A stretch of 35,599 nucleotides of DNA from Pirellulales bacterium (GTDB lineage: Bacteria > Planctomycetota > Planctomycetia > Pirellulales > JAICIG01), in NCBI GenBank assembly GCA_025924495.1, contig JAICIG010000016.1:1-35599 (forward strand). Direction: 5' to 3'. The notes beneath the pieces were generated by a model that did no database searches, was not told where the DNA came from, and saw nothing but the letters and a program-made list of their open reading frames with translations. The translations under genes and the position numbers were made by a program. How positions within the stretch are numbered: the stretch's first letter is position 1; every line of letters starts with the position of its first letter. Below, in pieces: positions 1 to 7,880 of this stretch.

Positions 1-1
1 C

Positions 2-652
2 CCTGCCGTGCCGGAACTCGAGGCCCGGATCGCCAACTACGAGCTGGCTGCGAGGATGCAGCTTTCGGCGGCCGAGCAGGTCGACATTTCGCAAGAAAGC
101 GAAGCCACGCGGCGAATGTATGGCTTGGATCAAAAAGAAACGAAAGGCTATGGCTTGCGCTGCCTGTTGGCTCGACGCCTTGTCGAAAGCGGCGTCCGCT
201 TTGTGCATGTCTTCACCAACAGCCAAGCCTGGGACCAGCACAGCGGATTGAAAACCGGGCTGGAACGCGTTTGCCGCGAGGTCGACCTGCCCATCGCCGG
301 CTTGTTGACCGACCTCAAACGCCGCGGCCTGCTCGAGACGACGCTGGTGTTGTTCGCCGGCGAGTTCGGCCGTTTGCCGATCGCCCAGAACCGCGACGGC
401 CGAGACCACAATCGACATGCCTTTACCATTTGGATGGCCGGCGGCGGCGTTCGCGGCGGCGTGGTTTATGGAGCTACCGACGAACTTGGATATGCCGCTG
501 CCGTCGATCGCGTGAGCGTGAGCGACTTGCAGGCCACCATTTTGCACCTGGTCGGTCTCGACCATCGCAAGCTCGTCTTTCAGTACGGCAACCGCGCCGA
601 GACGCTAACCGACGTGAATGAAGCACGCGTGGTGCGGGAGCTGCTTGCCTAG
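2..652 (+). CDS. DUF1501 family protein, C-terminal part (5' end outside window)
   Basis: The frame is open to the left edge, so only the last 216 or so residues are present. The visible part matches the C-terminal half of DUF1501 proteins, a planctomycete-expanded branch of the alkaline phosphatase/sulfatase-like superfamily. Recognisable pieces are the stretch RFVHVFTNSQAWDQHSGL, the GEFGR motif about halfway along, and GRDHNRHAF shortly after, which carries metal-site-like Asp and His residues. The GTG at 8 is an internal codon, not a believable start. In planctomycetes these genes usually follow a DUF1549/DUF1553 cytochrome-like partner, which would lie to the left of this window. The substrate is unknown. 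The next gene is convergent and its stop lies 2 bases away. The family call is firm and the function is not. Confidence 0.88.
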   Translation, partial: PAVPELEARIANYELAARMQLSAAEQVDISQESEATRRMYGLDQKETKGYGLRCLLARRLVESGVRFVHVFTNSQAWDQHSGLKTGLERVCREVDLPIAGLLTDLKRRGLLETTLVLFAGEFGRLPIAQNRDGRDHNRHAFTIWMAGGGVRGGVVYGATDELGYAAAVDRVSVSDLQATILHLVGLDHRKLVFQYGNRAETLTDVNEARVVRELLA

Positions 653-654
653 TA

Positions 655-2469
655 CTACGCCGCGCTCGCTCTCGCGAACGACCGATACAACTCGGCATAG
701 ACGCCGTCCGCGGCCAGCAGTGTGAAATGGTTGCCGCGCTCAATGATCCGTCCTTTATCGAGCACGAGCACCTGGTCGGCATGACGAATGGTGCTTAGGC
801 GGTGGGCTACCACGAAGCTCGTGCGCCCCTTGAGTAGCGCGAACAGGGCGGTTTGCAGCCGCGCTTCGGTAATTGTGTCGACGCTGCTGGTGGCTTCGTC
901 GAGGATCAGGATCCGCGGATCGGCCAGCATGGCCCGGGCGAAGCAGACCAATTGCCGTTGGCCGAGCGACAGGCTGCCGCCGCGCTCGCCGACCTGCGTC
1001 TGCAAGCCGCGAGGCAGAGCGTCCTCAAGCAGGTCGAGGCATTCCAGCCGCCGCACGGCATCCACCACTTCGGCATCGCTGGCTTCGGGCCGGCCGAAAC
1101 GAATATTGTCCATCACCGTGCCGCCAAACAAAAAGTTTTGTTGCAGCACGATTCCAATCTGATGGCGCAGCGAGCCTGATGTGATCTCGCGAATTTCATG
1201 TCCATCGATCAGCAGTTCGCCCTGGGTGGGCAAGTAAAACTTAGCGATCAGATTGGTGATTGAAGTCTTGCCGCTGCCGGTGTGCCCCACCAGCGCAATC
1301 GTCTGCCCTGGTTCGCAGATAAAGTTGATGCTGCGCAGCACGAGCCGATCGCGCTGATAGCCGAACGAGAGATTACGAAATTCAACTCGCCCTTCGATTG
1401 GCGGCAGGTCATGCGAGTTGGCTGCGTCGGTCCATTCTGGGCGACTGTCGAGCAGCTTGAACACGCGCTCGGCGCCAGCCATGGCGGTCAGCGCCTGGTT
1501 GTACTGGTTGCCGAGCACGGCGATCGGCGAGAAAAACAAGTTGGCCATCAGCAAAAAGCCGACCAGGCTGCCCAACTCCGAAGCGTCGACATACAGCACG
1601 CGGTAACCGCCAATCAGCATCAAAGCGGCGAAACAGAGCTGGCTGTTCAAGTCCAGGAGCGGCAGAAAGACACTTTGCAGCCGGGTTACGTTCAGATTGT
1701 ACTGCGAGTGATCGGCGACCAGGTCGCCGAATAACTCGGCGTTGGTCGCCTGGCGGACGAAGCCCTGCGTCACGCGCATGCCATTGACTGACTCGGCCAA
1801 GGTGGCCGTCACGCGGCTGAACGATTCCTGTACGTCGCGCAAAGCGCCCGACAACCGTCGATGAAAGTGTTTGTTGATGACCCACAACAGCGGCGCGATA
1901 CCGAGCACGACGAGAAACAGCGTCGGGTCGTACCAAAGCATAAAGGCGGCGGCGACGAGCATCTGGCCGAGTTGGACGATGCTAACAAATAGCACCTCTT
2001 GCACGCCGATTCGGACATTCTCGACGTCAGAAGTCATGCGGCTGATGATGCGGCCCAGCTTGGTCTGATGGAAGAAGCTCATCGGCAGCCGCTGCAACTG
2101 CTCAAAAACGTCGTTGCGCAAGTTGTAAACCACGGCTTCGCCCAGTTCGAGCGCCAAGCGTTGCCGGAAGTGCATCACCAGTTGCGTCGAGAGGGCTAAT
2201 GCCGTGAAGGCCAACACGCCCAAGGTTACGCCGCGCACGTCGTGACTTTGCACCGGCCCGGTGATCATGGCCGCCGTGAGCCAGGTGAGCCCTGGCAGTT
2301 GAATCGACCGCAGTACGACTAATAGGACAAGCCAATTTCGCTTTGAGGCGTATCGACGCGTGTATTCGAGTAACCGCAAGATGAGCCGCATTTCCAGCGG
2401 GTGCTGCTCTTCCTCGCGATCTTCGGCCCGGCGGATGGTGAGCGCGGCGTAAGGGTTGCGTGCGTTCAT
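655..2469 (-). CDS. ABC exporter half-transporter, catalytic-site subunit (604 aa)
   Basis: Type IV exporter (MsbA/LmrA/MDR-like) with an N-terminal six-helix domain (about residues 45-335) and a C-terminal ATPase domain. Walker A (GHTGSGKTS) is near residues 395-403, Walker B is ILILDEATSS with the catalytic Glu at about 525, and the switch His is at about 556 in VVAHRLST. The signature is LSLGQ (about 500-504) instead of LSGGQ. Its start codon overlaps the stop of the upstream gene by four bases (ATGA at 2466-2469), so the two are translationally coupled and very likely form a heterodimer. The defective signature would face the partner's Walker site. The exported substrate cannot be told from sequence; lipid-like or drug-like molecules are usual for the family. 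Confidence 0.93.
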   Translation of the reverse strand: MNARNPYAALTIRRAEDREEEQHPLEMRLILRLLEYTRRYASKRNWLVLLVVLRSIQLPGLTWLTAAMITGPVQSHDVRGVTLGVLAFTALALSTQLVMHFRQRLALELGEAVVYNLRNDVFEQLQRLPMSFFHQTKLGRIISRMTSDVENVRIGVQEVLFVSIVQLGQMLVAAAFMLWYDPTLFLVVLGIAPLLWVINKHFHRRLSGALRDVQESFSRVTATLAESVNGMRVTQGFVRQATNAELFGDLVADHSQYNLNVTRLQSVFLPLLDLNSQLCFAALMLIGGYRVLYVDASELGSLVGFLLMANLFFSPIAVLGNQYNQALTAMAGAERVFKLLDSRPEWTDAANSHDLPPIEGRVEFRNLSFGYQRDRLVLRSINFICEPGQTIALVGHTGSGKTSITNLIAKFYLPTQGELLIDGHEIREITSGSLRHQIGIVLQQNFLFGGTVMDNIRFGRPEASDAEVVDAVRRLECLDLLEDALPRGLQTQVGERGGSLSLGQRQLVCFARAMLADPRILILDEATSSVDTITEARLQTALFALLKGRTSFVVAHRLSTIRHADQVLVLDKGRIIERGNHFTLLAADGVYAELYRSFARASAA

Positions 2470-4352
2470 GCGGCGGCCCCCGACGCGGCGGCCGCGGGCA
2501 ACTCGTCGTCGACAATTTGCAGCCGTGCGGCTTCGTAGTAGTGTCCTTGCTCTCGCATCAACTGCTCGTGCGTTCCAAACTGCACGATCCGCCCGCCATC
2601 GAGCACGACGACGAGATCCGCGCGACGCAGTGTGCTCATGCGGTGGGCGGTCACCAGCGTCGTGCGACCGCGCATGGCCTGTTCCATCGCGGCGAGAATC
2701 TCGTGTTCGGTGCTCGGATCGATCGCGGCCGTCGCATCGTCGAGGATCAGAATCGCTGGATCCAGTAGCAGGGCCCGGGCGATCGCCAGTCGCTGCCGCT
2801 GCCCGCCCGAGAGGTTCGAGCCAAATTCGCCGACCACCGTATCGTAGCCGTGCGGCAGTGCGATGATGAACTCGTGGGCCGAGGCGATCTTCGCCGCTCG
2901 TTCGATCTGCTCACGCGTAGCGCCGGGATGCCCAAAGGCAATGTTGGCGGCCACCGTATTGCTAAACAGGAAGCTCTCCTGAAAGACAAGTCCCACGCTG
3001 CGGCGCAAGTCATCGAGCCGTAAATCGCGTGCGTCGCGGCCGTCGATCAGCACGCGGCCGATGGCTGGATCGTAGAACCGCGGTACGAGGCTCAGCAGCG
3101 TACTTTTGCCCGCGCCCGTTGCGCCGACGATCGCTACGCACTGTCCAGCTCCTACCGCAAAGTCGATTTCCTCCAGCACCGGCTCGCCCGCCAGATAGCC
3201 GAAGCTGACGTTTTCGAAGCGAATTTCACCGCAGGCTTTCTTGAGCGGCGCGGCGTCGGGATGGCTGGCGATCTCGATCGGCGCATCGAGCACTTCGAAC
3301 ACTCGCTGGGCGCCGGTCAGACTGGCCTGAATGCTGTTGGCGATATTTGTTACCTGGCCTACTTGGTTGGCGAACTGCTGCAATAAGTTGGCGAACACGA
3401 ACAGACCTTCGCCCAGCCGCAACTCGCCTTCAATCACCAGGTAGCCGCCATAGGCCAAGAGCACGATCATGTTGATCTGAGTCAAAAAGCCCATCGCGGG
3501 CTGGAACAGACTAATCTGCCAGAAGATTTCCTCTTTCTGGTCCTTGATCGCGCGATTAGCCTCCTCGAAGCGCGCGATTTGATCGGCCTCCCGGGCGAAT
3601 CCCTTGACGACCTGAGCGCCTTGTACGCTTTCGGTCAGTCTTAGCACCATTTCGTCGGTGAGCTCGCTGTTGTGCTTATAGGCCGGCCGCACTTTGCGCG
3701 AAAACAATACGGCGCCGACCCAGAGCAGGGGAGTAGTCGCCAGGCAGGCCAGCGTGAGCGGCACGTGGACTTGCAGCATGTAGTACAGGTACACCGCAAG
3801 CGAGAGCAGCACGGAGAGGACCTGAATCACCACCCCGTCGACGAACGAGCGTACGGCCTGCACGTCCCCCGCGACCCGATTGATGATCGAACCGCTGCGG
3901 TTTTCATCGAAGAAACGGAAACTAAGCCGCTGCAATTTGTCGTAAACCTGCGAGCGCAGATCGACCACGATATCTTGCACCAACCGCCCGGCCGACATCG
4001 AGGCGACGTAGCGCAGCGAGGCATGGATCAGCGCCACCGCAAGAATTGCCCCGGCAAGCAAGGCCGTTACTGCCAAGGGGCCCCACTCGGCAGGCGGTGT
4101 AAAGCCGAACGACCAGCGCGGCGTGACGCTTTCGGGCGCCAGGCGATGACGAATGACGTCGATGCCCAACCCTGTCAGGCTCAGGCCTTCCAGAGCGAGC
4201 GCCACGAGCAGCATTTGCTGCGCAAGCACGCCGCCGCAGCGGTTGCGGTAACGCCAAGCCAGCGCGAACAACCGACGGATGAGTACCGCGTTCGATGGGC
4301 CGACGTCATCGGGCCGCGACAAACGTGAATGCGGGGCAGGGCAGGGGGGCAC
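2466..4352 (-). CDS. ABC exporter half-transporter, degenerate-site subunit (up to 628 aa)
   Basis: Partner of the downstream ABC gene, with the same layout: membrane domain about residues 40-345, ATPase domain about 375-610. Walker A is GATGAGKST (410-418), the signature is a canonical LSGGQ (514-518) and the switch His is at 570. Walker B reads ILILDDATAA, so the catalytic Glu is an Asp (539). Together with the partner's LSLGQ this predicts one degenerate and one competent ATP site, as in heterodimeric exporters of the TM287/288 kind. The GTG start at 4352 is doubtful: its first codons lie inside a GC-rich repeat (4333-4349) found elsewhere in the window, and a TTG at 4322 would skip it. 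Homology to exporters only becomes visible from about residue 25. Confidence 0.92.
   Translation of the reverse strand: MPPCPAPHSRLSRPDDVGPSNAVLIRRLFALAWRYRNRCGGVLAQQMLLVALALEGLSLTGLGIDVIRHRLAPESVTPRWSFGFTPPAEWGPLAVTALLAGAILAVALIHASLRYVASMSAGRLVQDIVVDLRSQVYDKLQRLSFRFFDENRSGSIINRVAGDVQAVRSFVDGVVIQVLSVLLSLAVYLYYMLQVHVPLTLACLATTPLLWVGAVLFSRKVRPAYKHNSELTDEMVLRLTESVQGAQVVKGFAREADQIARFEEANRAIKDQKEEIFWQISLFQPAMGFLTQINMIVLLAYGGYLVIEGELRLGEGLFVFANLLQQFANQVGQVTNIANSIQASLTGAQRVFEVLDAPIEIASHPDAAPLKKACGEIRFENVSFGYLAGEPVLEEIDFAVGAGQCVAIVGATGAGKSTLLSLVPRFYDPAIGRVLIDGRDARDLRLDDLRRSVGLVFQESFLFSNTVAANIAFGHPGATREQIERAAKIASAHEFIIALPHGYDTVVGEFGSNLSGGQRQRLAIARALLLDPAILILDDATAAIDPSTEHEILAAMEQAMRGRTTLVTAHRMSTLRRADLVVVLDGGRIVQFGTHEQLMREQGHYYEAARLQIVDDELPAAAASGAAA
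4333..4349 (+). repeat. Dispersed GC-rich motif, copy 1
   Basis: Reads GGGGCAGGGCAGGGGGG on the plus strand. The core 13-mer GGCAGGGCAGGGG occurs at four places in the window (here, near 20571, near 26121, and in reverse complement near 34843). This copy sits at the extreme 5' end of the first ABC gene and may be non-coding if the gene starts at 4322. Confidence 0.6.
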
Positions 4353-4624
4353 AGCAGTGATGGTTCAGTCAGGAGCTACCCGAGTTCTACGCAATGCTAT
4401 CGGACGCCGCCGCCAAGGCAAGTTTTGTTATCTGAGGAAGGCGGATAGCGAACGTCGCGACCGCCGGGCGGCAGGAGGGCGGGATTCTAGAGATCTTGTT
4501 GAGCGGCAGCAATGTCAGAAGAATGCGCGAGAGCGCAAACGAAGGCATTCCCTTGCTCTGGAATAGTTTAAGGAAACCGCCGGCGTCTGCCAATGCGCGC
4601 CGCGTTTGCGCCGGAAAGGGGTCG

Positions 4625-6379
4625 CTAGTGCGCCACCTTAGGCCAATACTCTTTGAACTCGAAGTCGGGGCTGTTGTCGATGTCGTGGCATTCCATGCAC
4701 GAGCGCCGCACGCCTTCTTCGTCGTCTTTGTCCTTGAGCGAGAGCTGCATGGCAGTGCGGAAGCGGGTCTGCTTTTCTTCATCGTCGCCGCTCTCCGCGG
4801 CAACGTGATCGGCGCCGGGGCCGTGACAATTCTCACAACCATTGCCTGCCAATAAAGGCGTGCTCTTCAGGCTCTCATAACCGCTGACGTAAGGAAAGAA
4901 TTCTTGCGGATTCCAACCCGTGGCGTGGCAGCTGATGCATTCGGGATCGAACTGGCGCGGCGGCTTGACCTTGGTCAACGTTTCGGTGGCGTGAGCATGG
5001 GGCGTGTCTTGCCAGATCTTGAATTCGTCCTCGTGGCATTTGGCGCATTTCTGCGAGCCTGCGAATTCTCCGCGGGGATGGTTGGCGGGGCGCAGGCCGA
5101 GCCCTTCCCAGCCGAGTTCCTTGAGCTGGTCCTGATAGTTGATCATCAGCTCATCCATTTCGGCCGAATCCTTGAAGCGATGGTCAAGCGGCACGCGCTG
5201 ATAGCGCAGCGGGTTTTCTTTGTCGTCAAACAGTCCGAGCACGATGGCATACATTCCTTTGTGCCCCACCTCGATGAGCAGGTTCTCGCTCTTTTTCACC
5301 GTCGCCGGCTCAAACGGGGGCTCGTCGGGCCCGCCCGCCGTAACGACCGCGTTGAATTCCGGGAATTGTTCGGCCAAAACCTCCGATTCTTCCGGCGAAG
5401 CGTACGACAACAGCACCAGATAATCGCATTCCGTCTTTTTCAACTCCGGCAGGATTTCTCGAATCGCGACTTCCGGTTTTTCGAACTTGATCTCATCATT
5501 GCGGATTTCCTTTTGCGCAGCTTCGCCGAACACCGAGGTCACGCCCAGCTTCATGCCATCGATGTCGATCACGCGAAAGCGTGGCGTGAAAGCTCCCTCG
5601 TCGCCAAGCAGGTTGAATAGTCCGACGTTCGCCGAGACAAAGGCATCGATGTTCGTCACGCTGGCAACCACCGATCCGGTCGGCAGTTTCAGGTCGTCGG
5701 CGCCGAAGCCAATGGCGCGGTAGTCCATAATCTTCAGCCCTTCGACAGTTTTTTCGTACTTGATTTCCGCCTGCCGTCCGAAGCGGCGAATTAAGCCGCC
5801 GATATCCAGAGCCGCGACAGGCCAGCCGCGCGCGGCGAGCAGCTTGAAGAAGGTATGGCGGCGTCGCAACCCGCCTTTCTGGTTTTCCAGGCCTGCGCAC
5901 CCACAAGGCTCGATATACCCCAATTGTTCGCCAGTAATCACGATCGCCAGTTTCGGCTTTTCCCAGCCGACGAAGATCTCTCCGTTTCTTTTGACGGGGT
6001 CATTGGAGTCGTCTGCTTCGTTCTTTTCAGCCGCAGCAGGCTTATTCTTGCCAGCAGCCACGGGCCGGCTCTCCCGAGCCGGCGTCGATTCCGCCGGCTG
6101 TTCGTGGGCTGGCTCTGTTTCGGCTGTTTCTTCGTCGGTCGGCCCTATGGGCGTTGAATCGCGACGCTCATCCTGGGACGGCGGCTCGCGTTTGGGCGGG
6201 TTCTCTGCAGCAACCGAGGGCGCTTCCGATGGCTCTGCTTCCACCGCCGGTTTGGCTCCTTCTTTTCGCTCGGCGAGCTTCTGCGGGGTCCGTTTATCGG
6301 TCGAAGCGGAGGGGCAGCCGAGAAAAGCGGCAAAACTGAGAGCCAACACCGGCAGCGAGAGCCATGCCTGCTTCGACAT
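4625..6379 (-). CDS. Tetraheme cytochrome c554-like lipoprotein with degenerate nucleotidase-like domain
   Basis: I use the ATG at 6379 rather than one at 6472, because it begins a lipoprotein signal (MSKQAWLSLPVLALSFAAFL, then GC; Cys22) and has GGAG about 11 bases upstream. A Pro/Glu/Ala/Thr-rich linker spans about residues 30-130. A central domain (about 135-420) resembles 5'-nucleotidase/UshA-like phosphoesterases: TGEQLGY stands where TNDLHG is usual, then PCGCAG (159-161) and GGLRRR, DIGGL for the Asp motif and FGADDL for GNHE. The metal ligands therefore look lost. The C-terminus carries four CXXCH haem sites (about 445, 481, 515, 561), as in the cytochrome c554 family. Likely anchored in a membrane facing the periplasm, in electron transfer or redox sensing. 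The partner is unknown. Confidence 0.85.
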   Translation of the reverse strand: MSKQAWLSLPVLALSFAAFLGCPSASTDKRTPQKLAERKEGAKPAVEAEPSEAPSVAAENPPKREPPSQDERRDSTPIGPTDEETAETEPAHEQPAESTPARESRPVAAGKNKPAAAEKNEADDSNDPVKRNGEIFVGWEKPKLAIVITGEQLGYIEPCGCAGLENQKGGLRRRHTFFKLLAARGWPVAALDIGGLIRRFGRQAEIKYEKTVEGLKIMDYRAIGFGADDLKLPTGSVVASVTNIDAFVSANVGLFNLLGDEGAFTPRFRVIDIDGMKLGVTSVFGEAAQKEIRNDEIKFEKPEVAIREILPELKKTECDYLVLLSYASPEESEVLAEQFPEFNAVVTAGGPDEPPFEPATVKKSENLLIEVGHKGMYAIVLGLFDDKENPLRYQRVPLDHRFKDSAEMDELMINYQDQLKELGWEGLGLRPANHPRGEFAGSQKCAKCHEDEFKIWQDTPHAHATETLTKVKPPRQFDPECISCHATGWNPQEFFPYVSGYESLKSTPLLAGNGCENCHGPGADHVAAESGDDEEKQTRFRTAMQLSLKDKDDEEGVRRSCMECHDIDNSPDFEFKEYWPKVAH

Positions 6380-6530
6380 GAATACGATACTCCGTTTCGT
6401 GTTTGTTTGGCTGCGCGCTAATTGGGCCAATATCCCACGGTCGGCCAAAGCCTTAGGCGTCAATGGACGCATAGGCGACCTGCCACGAGACTTTCAGGCG
6501 ACTTTCGCCGCCACACCCTGGGCCGCTGCG

Positions 6531-7745
6531 TCAATCCTCAACGACAGCGAATTGCACCGACAATTTGACGGGAGGCAAGCCGGCGTTATTGAAGCGAACG
6601 ACGATTTCTCCCGGCTTTCCTTGGTCGCTTCCCATGTGGTTTACCAGGGGGGCGCCAGGAGGGATTTCGATTTCAATCGGGGCCAGCGTCGTCGCCCCGT
6701 CGCCAACCTGGTTTGCTTTTCCGTAGGTCACTTTGAGCAAGTCGGGTTTCACTTTGGCGGTCTCAAGAGCCAACCCGGCGAATTCCTTGCCGCGGACGAC
6801 CAAGGTCAAGTTGCGCTTCGCCCCTTGACTCTGCTTGACTTGCCCGATCGACAGAACGCCGTGTTCCTGATTCCATCCCTTGCCCACGATCGAGACTGGA
6901 CCGCCGATGTTCCCCGAGACAGACAATTCCTGCTCGGGGCCATTCTCCAAATTCGTCTTGAGCAGGATTCTCTGCTTAAAGGCTCCTAAAGGCAAGCCGG
7001 GTTTGAGCGTGACATGGATCTTTGTCGCGCTTTTGACCCCCTTGGGAAGTTCGCCGGGCGTTGTCTCGGTCAACTCGACATCGAAGTACGGAGCAAGATC
7101 GGGATTGGAAAGACGGTGTTCCGACACTTTGAGGTGATCGGAAAAGTAAGCGAACAATACGGCGGTCGCCTCAGCGGATTCCCCGACGCGGACATTGCTG
7201 AAAACCAGTTCCCTCGGCTCGAATGCGAAAGGATGGACGATCTTGCCGGTAATGATGAGCCGAAGCAAAGGATGTTCGGGGTCGTTGGTGTGCACGTCGA
7301 CATATTGGCGGAACACATTTTCGGTAAGATTGATGTTCCAACGAACCTGCACGGCCGCGCTGCCGCCTGGAGGAATCGGCTCTGCCGGCAAATTGGCGAA
7401 TGTGCATTTGCTGCAGCTCACCTCCGACCGCAGTAACTTCAAGGGAGCTGTTCCTTCGTTCTTAATGACAAAGGAATGCCGATGATCCGTGGAGCTATTG
7501 GGCAAAAACCCGAAGTCGAATTCGGTTTCATCAACCACCGCTCGCGGTTGTTGCTCGTCGCCGCCGGCCGCCGACGCGGCCGTCTCGGGCGAAGCGTCAA
7601 GCCCGGCGGGCAATTCGCCGGCGGGTTCCAAGTCGGGCGAGGAAAGCAAGTCGCGAAGCGGAAAATCGAGCTGAGCCACCGAGACGGCGGCGGTGGCGGC
7701 GATGCCGCCAATCACAAACAAAGCGATCGCTAGGGCAGTTTTCAT
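6531..7745 (-). CDS. DUF1573 domain protein, exported (404 aa)
   Basis: The N-terminal hydrophobic segment (KTALAIALFVIGGIAATAAV) is a signal peptide or anchor. From about residue 70 the protein matches DUF1573, an Ig-like beta-sandwich found in secreted proteins of planctomycetes and Bacteroidetes: DFGFLPNSSTDHRHSFVIKN, then EVSCSKCTF with a close Cys pair, then VHTNDPEHPLL. A second beta-rich half of about 200 residues follows, with no family I recognise. It lies 151 bases upstream of the tetraheme lipoprotein on the same strand, so co-transcription is plausible. The Cys pair could be a disulphide or a metal site; that is inference. No enzymatic motif is visible. Confidence 0.85.
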   Translation of the reverse strand: MKTALAIALFVIGGIAATAAVSVAQLDFPLRDLLSSPDLEPAGELPAGLDASPETAASAAGGDEQQPRAVVDETEFDFGFLPNSSTDHRHSFVIKNEGTAPLKLLRSEVSCSKCTFANLPAEPIPPGGSAAVQVRWNINLTENVFRQYVDVHTNDPEHPLLRLIITGKIVHPFAFEPRELVFSNVRVGESAEATAVLFAYFSDHLKVSEHRLSNPDLAPYFDVELTETTPGELPKGVKSATKIHVTLKPGLPLGAFKQRILLKTNLENGPEQELSVSGNIGGPVSIVGKGWNQEHGVLSIGQVKQSQGAKRNLTLVVRGKEFAGLALETAKVKPDLLKVTYGKANQVGDGATTLAPIEIEIPPGAPLVNHMGSDQGKPGEIVVRFNNAGLPPVKLSVQFAVVED

Positions 7746-7840
7746 GGATTACGGCCTACCGGTAAGCGTCGAAACATATTAGCGTCTCTCGTGTCCAAGG
7801 GGCGCACTCTTGCCAATTTTAGGGGCGGGAAGCGACATTT

Positions 7841-7880
7841 GCAAAATAGGCGCCTGGGCAATGGGAGGCGCCTATAGTTG
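7841..7880 (-). terminator. Intrinsic terminator of the polysaccharide operon
   Basis: A perfect 10-bp inverted repeat (ATAGGCGCCT at 7846-7855, AGGCGCCTAT at 7866-7875) has a 10-base loop and can extend with GCAA/TTGC after a bulge. Read on the minus strand, the stem is followed by TTTTGC. The TAG stop of the O-antigen ligase-like gene (7872-7874) lies within the stem, so terminator and coding end overlap. Confidence 0.75.

Noticed and set aside
5760..6989. Long open frame (409 residues) on the plus strand across the tetraheme lipoprotein and DUF1573 genes
   Set aside because: It is antisense to two genes with clear domains; its translation is Ser/Arg-rich low complexity with no family signal. 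A mirror of GC-rich codon use.
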